A stretch of 64,000 bases of DNA, taken from positions 6,005,299 through 6,069,298 of the forward strand of contig NZ_CP051167.1 of the NCBI RefSeq assembly GCF_012295525.1. The letters are read 5' to 3'. Made by a program: the position numbers and the translations under genes. This DNA is from Oxynema aestuarii AP17. Its GTDB lineage: Bacteria; Cyanobacteriota; Cyanobacteriia; Cyanobacteriales; Laspinemataceae. Within the stretch, counting starts at the first letter, position 1. Each line of letters begins with the position of its first letter. This document shows, in pieces, positions 8,901 through 17,089 of this stretch. The notes beneath the pieces are model-generated. The model made no database searches. It saw only the letters and a program-made list of their open reading frames with translations, and was not told where the DNA came from.

Positions 8901-11900
8901 GCGATCGCGGCGGACGGCCTCAATTTGAACGCTTTTGCGCCCCAACTCACCGAATCTCTGGAATTATCGACGGGAACGGTGAATTTATCCGGTTCTTTGG
9001 CCTCGTTCTCCCTCGCCGATCTTCGGGCGGATGGAAATCTCAGCGCCGCGTTGAGCGCCCCGGTGGGGACGGATTCGCCTTTATCTCCCTTTGCCACCAG
9101 TGTTTCTCCGTTTCGCACGTCGTTTCGGTGGACGGGCGAGGTTTTGCAAATTCGCGAAGCGATCGCCCCGGGGTTGAGCGCCAATGGCTCGGTATTCGTA
9201 GATGTCGCGGGGGTGGATTTTCCGCAAATAAGCGGATTTGACTTTAACTTGCAATTAAATCGGTTTAATTTAGACGGCTTGCCGATTCCCGGGGGCAATC
9301 CCCTCGCCCTGATGAGTCCCCCGGGGGAACCCGTTCCGCCGTTGGTGGCGGGGTCGGTGGAGTTTGTGGGGCGTTTGCGCGGGGAGGCTACGCCGACGGA
9401 AGCTTCGCCGTTACCGAATGTACCCTTTGCCATTTCCCTGATGGGAGAGATGCAGTTGCACGATTTTGCCCTGGCGACCCTGCAATTTGAACCCCTGTTA
9501 TCCGGTCCGGTGGCGGTGGATACCCGAGAAGGGGTGAATGTGAGTTTGAAGGGGGAAAATGACGAAATTGCGGTGAGTTTGAATCGGCAATTTCTGCCCG
9601 AGTCGTTCTCGTTGAGACAGGGTGAGATCGTGGCGCGCGGTCGCTTGCAGGGGGACGAGTTTGTGGCTGTAGCCCGTAATTTTCCGTTGGCGTTGCTGAA
9701 TTTAGCCCCGGCGCCGGATTTGGGCTTCGATCGCGTCGCCGGGTCGTTGAGTGGTAGCGTCCGCTTCAATTTGGCGACGTCGCGGGGGTTGGCGGATTTG
9801 GAAATTACCGATCCGGCGATCGGGTATATCACGTTGAAGCGGTTCGCGGGACGGATTTATTACGAGGATGGCATTGTCGCCCTCGATGAGGGGTCTCTCG
9901 CCCTCGGGGAGAGTTTGTATCGCATGGAAGGACGGTTGGCGATCGCCGACAATCCCCAATTTCAAGGCAAAATCGCGATCGATCGCGGACGCATCCAAGA
10001 TCTACTCGAAGCGTTGAAGTTATTCGAGATCGACGATTTCTTACGCGCCGGAACCCCCCCCGAATATGCGGATGCACGGGCGATCGTCGCCCAAGGGGTA
10101 GGGTTGCCCCAGGCATCGTTAGAAAATCAGTTGCGGCGCTTTTCTGAAATTACCGCCCTGGTACGACAGAACGCCATTTTACGCCAAGCCCCCGGCATTC
10201 CGGAGTTGGCGGACGTGCGCGGGGAGGTCACCGGGGAGTTGGCATTTAACGGATCTTTGGAAGCGGGACTACAGATGAGTTTCGACCTGGAGGCGCGACA
10301 GGTCGAGTGGCGTCCCCAACGTCCCTATCAAGAAGTGGTGGGCGATCGCGTGGTTTTACAGGAAAATCGGATTATCAATATCGATCGTGCCCTGCTTCGG
10401 GGAACGTTAAATAACGAAATCCTCACGTTAAATCCCCTCCGCATCGAAGCGGAAGATACATTAGTCTCCTTTGTCGGCACCGTCGGCGGTCAAAATCAGT
10501 CCGGCAGGTTAGAAGTGAGCAATTTATCGGTGGCCGACTTGCGGAACTTTGCCGAACTTCCCCCGGGAATCGCCCTGACCGGATTGCTCAATTTAAAAGC
10601 CAACCTGGCGGGGAGTTTGGAAAATCCCCAAGCACGCGGCGAAGTCAGTTTTCTCGAAGGAACGATCAATCGCGAGTCGATTCCGGGGGTTCGCGGCGGC
10701 TTCAGTTACGCCAATTCCCGGCTCACATTTAGTAGTTTCGAGCCGTCGGCGGTACAGATGACTGGCAGCGTCCCGATTCCTCCCTCTCCGGGAAATGACG
10801 CCATTCGCCTCGATGTGGATATCGAAAATCGCGGCTTGACTTTGGTCAATTTGCTCTCGGCGAACCAAGTCGAATGGGTTGACGGTACGGGGAAAGTGCA
10901 GTTTGAAGCACGGGGTCGCTTGAATGCAGAACGGGGGGCGATCGAAGAATTGGTCGCCCGAGGAACTGCTACCATCGAAAATGCCACGATTAACGCCCAA
11001 GCGTTGCCCGAACCTCTCACGAACGTCACCGGAACGGCCCGCTTTGAAACCGATCGCATCATCGTCGAAGGGGTACAAGGGGAATTTAGTGAGGGTCAGG
11101 TGGTCGCCTCCGGCGTCTTACCGATTTTTCTGCCCTTGGAACCGGAGGATAAAGACCGCCAAAATCCTTTAACCGTGGGACTCGATCGCCTCGCGGTCAA
11201 TCTCAAAGGTTTGTATCGCGGCGGCGTCGATGGGGGCTTGTTAGTCGGCGGAACAGCCCTGGCCCCGGAAATTAGCGGCGAGTTGCGGTTGGCGGATGGG
11301 GTGGTGTTATTACCGACGGAAGAAACGCAAACGACCCCGCCTCCTCCCGCAGAAGGGGACATTTCCGAAGCGTTCCCCGGTCCGGAATACAAGAATTTAC
11401 GGGTGATTTTAGGTCCGAATTTAGAAATTGCCAGTCCCCCGTTATTGAGTTTTGCCGCCGTCGGCGACTTGACGATTAATGGCTTTTTGGACGATTTACG
11501 CCCCCGGGGGACGATTCGCCTCGAACGCGGTCAGGTGAATTTATTTGCAACTCAGTTTAGATTGGTTCGCAGTTACGACAATATTGCAGTATTTCAAGGC
11601 AATTTAGATCCGTTTTTAGATGTGCGTTTATTGGCAACCGTTCGCGAAGTTAATCGCGCTAATATTACTTCTAATCCCAATTCTTCGGAAATTAATGAGG
11701 CGATCGATACTAATATTTTAGGGTCGGTACGAACCATTCGCGTACAGGCTCAAGTGACGGGGGACGCCAGTCAACTCGATCGCAATTTACAATTAACCAG
11801 TTCGCCCAGTCGGACGGAACAGGAAATCGTCGCCCTCATTGGCGGTGGATTTATCAATACGTTGGGTCAAGGAGATACGACCTTGGCTTTGGCGAATTTA

Positions 11901-12200
11901 GCTGGAGGTGCGTTATTGAGCGGTTTCCAGAATACGATCGCCAATGCTTTACGCTTGAGTGAGTTTCGTTTATCTCCAGCCATTGTTAAGTCAGGCAGTT
12001 CGGATCAATTGGCCCTAGAAGCGGAAGCGGGACTCGATATTACTCGCAAGTTTTCGGTTTCGATCCAGCGTATTTTATTAGATAAGCAACCGACTCAATT
12101 AAATTTACGTTATCGCGTCAACGATCGCATCATGTTACGAGGTTCGACAGATTTTGACGAGGACAATCGCGCTTTAGTCGAGTACGAATTTCGCTTTTAA
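5976..12200 (+). CDS. tamB: TamB-like translocation/assembly protein (DUF490)
   Basis: A 2074-residue envelope protein of the TamB/AsmA-like family, which bridges inner and outer membrane and is linked to outer-membrane protein assembly and lipid transport. A basic N-terminus precedes one membrane anchor at about 35-58. Long stretches of alternating short beta strands follow. From about 570 to 1025 there are roughly six or seven recognisable repeats of about 77 residues (strand-rich, with LDP or LNPFAP-type turns and PVPV motifs). The DUF490 domain occupies the last 350-400 residues, with VALIGGG near 1955, and the chain ends in an aromatic YEFRF, typical of TamB. ATG at 5976 is used; the ATG four codons later (MPQHPPEP) is also possible. 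No tamA/BamA gene is adjacent. Confidence 0.9.
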   Translation: MSPSPMPQHPPEPPARDREASPKENRRRWPKRLKRLILIVTPIAAIAGTAGAAYLWYFVNTELSPLVGRELSKLFDRPVNVGPVQRVSLTGIRVGESTIPATATDPDRAIVPAVEVGFDPLQFLLTRTLSLDVTLLDPQLYLEQRRDEAWLKTTLHTEDDGKDSAIEIQLDAIRFRDGQLTLQPNAEVRAELLDTEPKPIPPVVVTPLDGQALFLDNQKRIAFEVTGTPATGGELDIDGEVLVDTLDIKLGVRAGDLSGPNIMPLIPNLPIAVFAGTLGANLTLTLRETEVLQWQGIASFNDITARLATLEPNLTQATGRLRFSELKVALEDTRAFYGELFGTAAGTIDTTADYNLNIQLPPTTLEKVTNTLDLETPVPVTGEIAGDFQVTGPLEAPIFSGTVANTKVARIDKIDFDRLRGQIRIDAIAGQMVLESLIGEPVAGGRITGSGAIPLAPDEGMSLNFTARNLPGDALGEVYSGGPSDVAIGPIQGRARVRGTPENPVTFVNWDAREGDYPASGEIVVTGAISSFRNTRIQVPGGELQVTGSANQQTRLWQAFVTTDELALAPLLPPGSPSVEGAIAANVQLSGTLDSFELGEIDAEGGGFLSLGDRGTVAATGSLQNGRWTAQIATSDLSLNPFVPDLAVPVGLPSAEIDLAGRIDSFDPAQLAASGTATVRIAGGTLQTEGEIDRGNFQLAVAASGIPVDRLAENLPVPIRLNAGNLRVSGNLADLNLGAIAARTEFDAIVAGAPIRGNGQLDRGDFQLALDTANLQLNPFAPALPVPVELVEGELTVFGNVNRLDPAQVRATTRVALDVAETRIAGTGQLNRGDFELSLRGDRLSLNRFSPDLPVPVEVRDAEFTVLGNLADLDPNQIAASGSARVDLAGGDLLANGTVKAGGFQGAIAASGLDLTALAPDLPVPVTLVGGRAEVAGRLDDLDPQNIDGTATVALTVAGGRVKGEGSLQQGRWQGAIAADGLNLNAFAPQLTESLELSTGTVNLSGSLASFSLADLRADGNLSAALSAPVGTDSPLSPFATSVSPFRTSFRWTGEVLQIREAIAPGLSANGSVFVDVAGVDFPQISGFDFNLQLNRFNLDGLPIPGGNPLALMSPPGEPVPPLVAGSVEFVGRLRGEATPTEASPLPNVPFAISLMGEMQLHDFALATLQFEPLLSGPVAVDTREGVNVSLKGENDEIAVSLNRQFLPESFSLRQGEIVARGRLQGDEFVAVARNFPLALLNLAPAPDLGFDRVAGSLSGSVRFNLATSRGLADLEITDPAIGYITLKRFAGRIYYEDGIVALDEGSLALGESLYRMEGRLAIADNPQFQGKIAIDRGRIQDLLEALKLFEIDDFLRAGTPPEYADARAIVAQGVGLPQASLENQLRRFSEITALVRQNAILRQAPGIPELADVRGEVTGELAFNGSLEAGLQMSFDLEARQVEWRPQRPYQEVVGDRVVLQENRIINIDRALLRGTLNNEILTLNPLRIEAEDTLVSFVGTVGGQNQSGRLEVSNLSVADLRNFAELPPGIALTGLLNLKANLAGSLENPQARGEVSFLEGTINRESIPGVRGGFSYANSRLTFSSFEPSAVQMTGSVPIPPSPGNDAIRLDVDIENRGLTLVNLLSANQVEWVDGTGKVQFEARGRLNAERGAIEELVARGTATIENATINAQALPEPLTNVTGTARFETDRIIVEGVQGEFSEGQVVASGVLPIFLPLEPEDKDRQNPLTVGLDRLAVNLKGLYRGGVDGGLLVGGTALAPEISGELRLADGVVLLPTEETQTTPPPPAEGDISEAFPGPEYKNLRVILGPNLEIASPPLLSFAAVGDLTINGFLDDLRPRGTIRLERGQVNLFATQFRLVRSYDNIAVFQGNLDPFLDVRLLATVREVNRANITSNPNSSEINEAIDTNILGSVRTIRVQAQVTGDASQLDRNLQLTSSPSRTEQEIVALIGGGFINTLGQGDTTLALANLAGGALLSGFQNTIANALRLSEFRLSPAIVKSGSSDQLALEAEAGLDITRKFSVSIQRILLDKQPTQLNLRYRVNDRIMLRGSTDFDEDNRALVEYEFRF

Positions 12201-12291
12201 CCATTTGGATTGAATCGAAAATTAGCTCGTCGATCGCGATCTTAATACCAATTTTTTAAACCCTCGATGGAGATGGATCGTCTGTAAGAAT

Positions 12292-12415
12292 ACGGCAGTG
12301 CCGTTTCCCTACTCTCGCGCACTCTCATTATTGTTGAAAAATGCTACAATTTGTTTCTTTTTTTAGGCGACTTTTGGAGATCGATCTCAGATTCAACTGA
12401 TTGAGGACGGCTATA
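12292..12415. repeat. Degenerate palindromic repeat element
   Basis: A small hairpin (ACGGC-AGT-GCCGT, 12292-12304) followed by a GTTTCCCTAC tail, and 90 bp later the segment AACTGATTGAGGACGGCTATA at 12395-12415. The latter matches the right end of the element at 21505-21633, so this is probably a degraded relative. It lies between the convergent tamB-like and DUF4347 genes. Confidence 0.5.
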
Positions 12416-12420
12416 GAGTC

Positions 12421-12465
12421 AGTTTCAAATAAAAGAGTTTCAAATAAAAGAGTTTCAAATAAAAG
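12421..12465. repeat. Three exact copies of a 15-bp tandem repeat over a stop codon
   Basis: The unit AGTTTCAAATAAAAG is repeated three times without mismatch (12421-12435, 12436-12450, 12451-12465). The third copy contains the stop codon of the minus-strand gene (TCA at 12455-12457) and its last three codons. Confidence 0.95.
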
Positions 12466-15400
12466 CGTCGGCGGTTAACTGTTCTGCAGCAACTCCTGCA
12501 ACGATCGCCAAATATTCTTGAGTGACGGCATCGCGAACGATCGCACTGCCCGTACGATCTCCCGTTCCTGCAATAATCGTCAGGCGATCGAAGGAGAAGT
12601 TATCGATTAAATCGATGCGGTCTTCTGCTACTGTAAAATCGGCAATTAAATTCGTCGTTTCTAAACTCATTCCCCCCGTTCCTAAGCCGATCGCAAAGGC
12701 ATCGTAACCGCTTCCTCCCGTCAAGGTATCTACTCCTGCATCGGCGAATAAATGGTCATTTCCCCCATCGCCGACGAGCAAATCGTTGCCGTCGCCGCCG
12801 TGAAGGCGATCGCTATTTTCGCCACCGTAAATGACATCATCGCCGCCCCCTCCTTCGATAAAATCGGTTCCCAATTCTCCCCAGAGTAAATCGTCGCCCT
12901 CGCCACCATCTATTCCGTCATTTCCTGACTGACCGTAGAGCAGATCGCGACCCGATCGCCCGAAGAGTAAGTCGTTACCGGATCGGGCGTGAACGAGATC
13001 GTCGGCGTCCGACCCCCAAAAGCGATCGTCTTTCTCACTCAATCCCGTCGCCGAGGCGGACATCAGATCTAACATTTTGCCGGAGCGATCGGTATCGCCG
13101 ACTTCGACGATCGCCGCCGGGACGGACAACCCGTTGTAATTCGGATCGGAACTGGCGACAGTATGGGCGATCGCGCTACTGTGCGCGCCTTCGATCGCGT
13201 CGTCTTCAACTGCCGTCACTTCAATGGTTTGCGGTATATTCCAATTGTCCGGTGTAAAGACAACTGTGGGGCGATCGATCGTCGTTTGTCCGTCCGTGGC
13301 GATCGCGATCGTCACTTCAGCCGTGGGGCGATCGCGCAAGACGAGTTTGTAGCGATCGCTGCCAAAGCCTTCGAGAACCGACGTATTGCCCACGGGTTGG
13401 ACGATCGCGACGCCCGGATTGCCCGGAGGCGCGGGGGCGGGGGCGGGGGCCACTTCGTTATCGATAATTTCCACCCACAAACTCGACGTTTCCAGACCGT
13501 TATACTTGGGATCGTCGCTTTCAACTTGGTGGGCGATCGCGCCGCTATGTACCCCTTCGAGTTGGGCATCGTCGATCGCCCGCACGGTAACGGTTTGGGG
13601 AATATTCCAATTGCGCGGATTGAAGCTCAACGGGGCGATCGCCTCTAACTGGGAAGCGACCGTCGGCACGATCCTCACTTCCTCTTGCGGGATCGTCGTC
13701 AAGCTAACACTATATTCAGTATACTTGCCGTCTTCCGAAACCTGCAAGCTTTCCTCACTCGGGGTCAGGACAACCCCCGGGCTGTCATTATCCGTAATTT
13801 CTGCCCCGACCGCCGCAATGCCCAAGCCGTCATAGTTGGGGTCGGCGCTACTGCTGGAATGGGCGATCGTGCTGAGGTGCAGTCCTTCGGCGATCGCGTC
13901 GTCGATGGCTTCCACACTGACGGATTGCGCCACATTCCAGTTATCCGGGGTGAATGTGAGTGAGGTTGCGGAAACCGTGGTTTGGTTGTCGGGGGCGATC
14001 GCGATCGTTACTTCGGCGGTCGGTTGGGCGGTCAAAACCACTTCGTAGCGATCGCCGCTTTCCCCTTCGACAAGGCTGGTATTGCCGCCGATTTGGACAA
14101 TGGAAACCCCCGCACTGTCATTGTCGATCGCATCTACCATGACGCTATCGGTGGCGAGTCCGTCGTAATTGGGATCGGCGCTGGCGATCGAGTGTGAGAT
14201 CGTTAAAATTTGGTTGCCTTGGGCGATCGTATCGTCAATCGCGGTAACATCGATCGCCTGGGGAATATTCCAGTTTTCGGGGGTAAAAACGAGCTGGGAT
14301 GTGGTACTCAGCCGCGAGTCGGCGATCGTATTCACCGTTGTTTCTGCAGTCGGTCTCGCTGTGAGAACGACTTGATAGGCATCTCCAGAACCCCCTTCGG
14401 CAACCGTCGTATTGCCTCCGGATTGCATCACTGAAAGTCCTGCACTATCGTTGTCGGTAATGTGAGCGGTCACCTCGCCGACGACGAGGCCGTTATAATG
14501 GCGATCGCTGCTGCCGACGGTATGGGCGATCGCGCTGGTCTGGTTGCCCTCGATCTCGCCATCGTCGATCGCCCGTACGGTAACGGTTTGGGGCGTATTC
14601 CAGTGACTCGGCGTAAAGGTCATCGGCGCGATCGCCTCGATCTGCTCGTCCGTGCTGAAGTTAACCGTCACCTCTGCGATCGGCTGACTCGTGAGAACGA
14701 GAGTATAGGTGTCGGTGACGCCGCCTTCCGTAATCGCCGTACTATTTCCCGGGGGGGCGATCGCGATCCCCGGACTTTCATCGTCGGTAATCGCCAATTC
14801 CGCCGCGTCGTCAGGGCCGATGATATAAGCGCCGCCAGGGGCGAGGGTCAAGGCGACGGTTTCCGCCGGATCGATTTCAAAATCGTCGAGAACCTGAAGT
14901 GAGATCGTCCCCCTGTCGGCCCCCACGGGAATCGAGACCGTTCCGCTTAAGGATTGATAGTCGGCGCCTGGGGTCGCGGTTCCGGCGATCGTGTAGTTGA
15001 CGGCGATCGGATTTGGGGTGCTGTTGGTCTCGTTGAGAGTAACGGTAAAACTACCGTTGACCGAGGGTTCGCTGGGGTTGTTTTCCGCAGTGATATTGAC
15101 TTCAAATAAGCGCGCAACGGTATAGTAGCCGTCGGCGATCGTGGTACTGTCAATCCCCGAAAATACGGCGCGATCGCCGTCTTCCAGAGTCGTTGTTGTT
15201 GCTACAACTTCAAATTCGCCGCTTTCTCCAGAACGGTATAAGAGAGCGTATGTTCCCGGTTCGGCGGCTCCCGACAGTCCGGATTCCGAGCGATCGAATT
15301 TGAGAGAAATTTCGCCCCCATTATTATTGCTGTCGGTGCGATCGAGATACCAAATGCGTTGCCAGCGTTCGATCGCCCCATTGGGTAAATCCGCACTCAC

Positions 15401-16858
15401 TTCGCCGTTGGACTCGGGGCGATCGTGTCCGAACAGCAAATAATCGCCGTTATCCTGTAAAAAACCGCTATTTTCGATACTTAAACCCGCAGAACTACTG
15501 CTTTCTTGAGTTCCCGACGCACTACGACCAATTCCAGCTACATCTTCGTCATAGTTGCCATTTTCTGGTGTATCTCCGAGATAAACGTCTCCCGCACTTA
15601 GGGGCGTGTCGTATTTAGCACTTAAGTAATTCTCGACGATCGCCCGTTGAGCTTCATTGAGGCTTTCACTATAGAGAATAATCTCGGAAATATCGCCCTT
15701 AAAAAAGTCATTTGCCGTTCCTTCCGTTCTCCCAGCTCCTACACGCAGGGGTTGAGTCGTGTTCGCTATATAAGCAGAACTGTTGCTCCCTTCAATTGTT
15801 CCATTAATAAATAGTTGATGGGCTAAACTGTCACTACTATAATGGCTGGAAATGAGGGTAAAATTATTCTCGACAACCGGGGCGGAACTACTGATTTCAT
15901 TCCAGACAATCGGCAAGACTCCACGCCCAGTTTCGAGCAACCAGCGATCGCTATCTTCCGCATATAAAGAATAGCCACCGTTCGCTAAAGGAAGTAACGG
16001 AAACTCGCTGCGGCTGGAAATAATCGATCGTCGCGACCCGCTACCTCCTGTCGTCTGACCAATAAAAAATAAGGTAAACTCTTCAGGATTGAGCGCTGCC
16101 GAAAAAGCGGTTTCTAAATAATCGTTATTTCCATCAAAACTAATCGTCCCGCGATTATTTTGAACTCCGAGATTATAGATGGGTTGGCGTCCCGTTGTCC
16201 CTTGAGTTAACCCTACTCCATTCCCAGATTGGTCTTGCCAACTGCTGACCGTTCCGCCCGTTTCCGTAACCCCTGCATCGGCTTTCAGCCACAGTTCTAA
16301 ACTCGAACTGCCATCTCCGGTTCCGACGCCACCGGGTCCGTTCCCCAAAAGGCCCGGATAGGATTGCAAGGTGGCGCGATCGAAGACCGAAGTGAGATCG
16401 AGTTGACCGAAGCACTCTTGTAATTGCCAGTCTCCACCGCGAGTAGCGTTCCCGGTCGGCGTCGTGGAGGCGGCGATCGCGGCGCCGGAGACTTCTCCCA
16501 AAGTGTTAACAAAGTGCCGACCGAGTTCTCCGAAGGCGACGCGACAACCGTATAAGAGGAGGGACAGGCGAGATCCCCTCAATTGCTGCAATACACGGGC
16601 GTAGCGGGCGATCGCATCGAGGTCGAGGGTCGTGTTGCAGAGGGTCACGCCCCCCGGTTGACCGTGAGAAATGAGGTGAACTCTCGACAGCCAGGGACGG
16701 ACGAGGAGGGTACGGATAAGCTGTTCGACTCCATCGCCTCGCGGGTTCAAGGCGATCGCCTCGACGTTTAAAGGTTTACCTCTCAATAAGTGATGGTAAT
16801 CTTTAACTTCGGGGTCAATTAGAATCAGGTCGCTGGAACGATCGCAAAGTTTCATCAT
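12455..16858 (-). CDS. DUF4347 / LamG-like / Calx-beta / RTX surface protein
   Basis: A 1467-residue mosaic protein. Residues 10-165 are a DUF4347 domain (ILIDPEVKDY, HLISHGQPG, LLLYGCRVA), common at the N-terminus of giant cyanobacterial surface proteins. A LamG/concanavalin-like domain covers about 185-395, and a linker with GDTPENGNYDEDVAGIGR follows. A Calx-beta domain lies near 590-700. Then come five repeats of about 110 residues (about 700-1260), each with a FTPxNWNxPQ core, AIDD and an acidic turn ending DND. RTX nonapeptides (GGxGxD type) fill about 1283-1390 before a C-terminal secretion-like domain. No N-terminal signal peptide is visible, so type I secretion through the C-terminus is likely. 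Adhesion or matrix function is inferred. No type I exporter is nearby. Confidence 0.88.
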   Translation of the reverse strand: MMKLCDRSSDLILIDPEVKDYHHLLRGKPLNVEAIALNPRGDGVEQLIRTLLVRPWLSRVHLISHGQPGGVTLCNTTLDLDAIARYARVLQQLRGSRLSLLLYGCRVAFGELGRHFVNTLGEVSGAAIAASTTPTGNATRGGDWQLQECFGQLDLTSVFDRATLQSYPGLLGNGPGGVGTGDGSSSLELWLKADAGVTETGGTVSSWQDQSGNGVGLTQGTTGRQPIYNLGVQNNRGTISFDGNNDYLETAFSAALNPEEFTLFFIGQTTGGSGSRRSIISSRSEFPLLPLANGGYSLYAEDSDRWLLETGRGVLPIVWNEISSSAPVVENNFTLISSHYSSDSLAHQLFINGTIEGSNSSAYIANTTQPLRVGAGRTEGTANDFFKGDISEIILYSESLNEAQRAIVENYLSAKYDTPLSAGDVYLGDTPENGNYDEDVAGIGRSASGTQESSSSAGLSIENSGFLQDNGDYLLFGHDRPESNGEVSADLPNGAIERWQRIWYLDRTDSNNNGGEISLKFDRSESGLSGAAEPGTYALLYRSGESGEFEVVATTTTLEDGDRAVFSGIDSTTIADGYYTVARLFEVNITAENNPSEPSVNGSFTVTLNETNSTPNPIAVNYTIAGTATPGADYQSLSGTVSIPVGADRGTISLQVLDDFEIDPAETVALTLAPGGAYIIGPDDAAELAITDDESPGIAIAPPGNSTAITEGGVTDTYTLVLTSQPIAEVTVNFSTDEQIEAIAPMTFTPSHWNTPQTVTVRAIDDGEIEGNQTSAIAHTVGSSDRHYNGLVVGEVTAHITDNDSAGLSVMQSGGNTTVAEGGSGDAYQVVLTARPTAETTVNTIADSRLSTTSQLVFTPENWNIPQAIDVTAIDDTIAQGNQILTISHSIASADPNYDGLATDSVMVDAIDNDSAGVSIVQIGGNTSLVEGESGDRYEVVLTAQPTAEVTIAIAPDNQTTVSATSLTFTPDNWNVAQSVSVEAIDDAIAEGLHLSTIAHSSSSADPNYDGLGIAAVGAEITDNDSPGVVLTPSEESLQVSEDGKYTEYSVSLTTIPQEEVRIVPTVASQLEAIAPLSFNPRNWNIPQTVTVRAIDDAQLEGVHSGAIAHQVESDDPKYNGLETSSLWVEIIDNEVAPAPAPAPPGNPGVAIVQPVGNTSVLEGFGSDRYKLVLRDRPTAEVTIAIATDGQTTIDRPTVVFTPDNWNIPQTIEVTAVEDDAIEGAHSSAIAHTVASSDPNYNGLSVPAAIVEVGDTDRSGKMLDLMSASATGLSEKDDRFWGSDADDLVHARSGNDLLFGRSGRDLLYGQSGNDGIDGGEGDDLLWGELGTDFIEGGGGDDVIYGGENSDRLHGGDGNDLLVGDGGNDHLFADAGVDTLTGGSGYDAFAIGLGTGGMSLETTNLIADFTVAEDRIDLIDNFSFDRLTIIAGTGDRTGSAIVRDAVTQEYLAIVAGVAAEQLTADAFI

Positions 16859-17089
16859 TAGAATCTCTAGAAATATATTTTTGTAAAGGTGTCGATCTCC
16901 TTTCTGAATTTGCCCTAATTGATTTTACCAATTTTACCCTTAATTAAGTTTGTCGAAAAAATTTAAATCTTTTAACCGTAAAACTACGTAGATACTTCCA
17001 CAATCTTACAGACTCTAAAGCCGGGATGAAAGTTTCCTAAATGAGATAAAAAATAAAATAACTATAGGTTCGCGTCAAGCCAGATAAGT

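Noticed and set aside
8687-9832. A 381-codon frame opposite the TamB-like gene
   Set aside because: Ser/Arg/Pro-rich, without motifs, and nested in a gene with a clear family identity.
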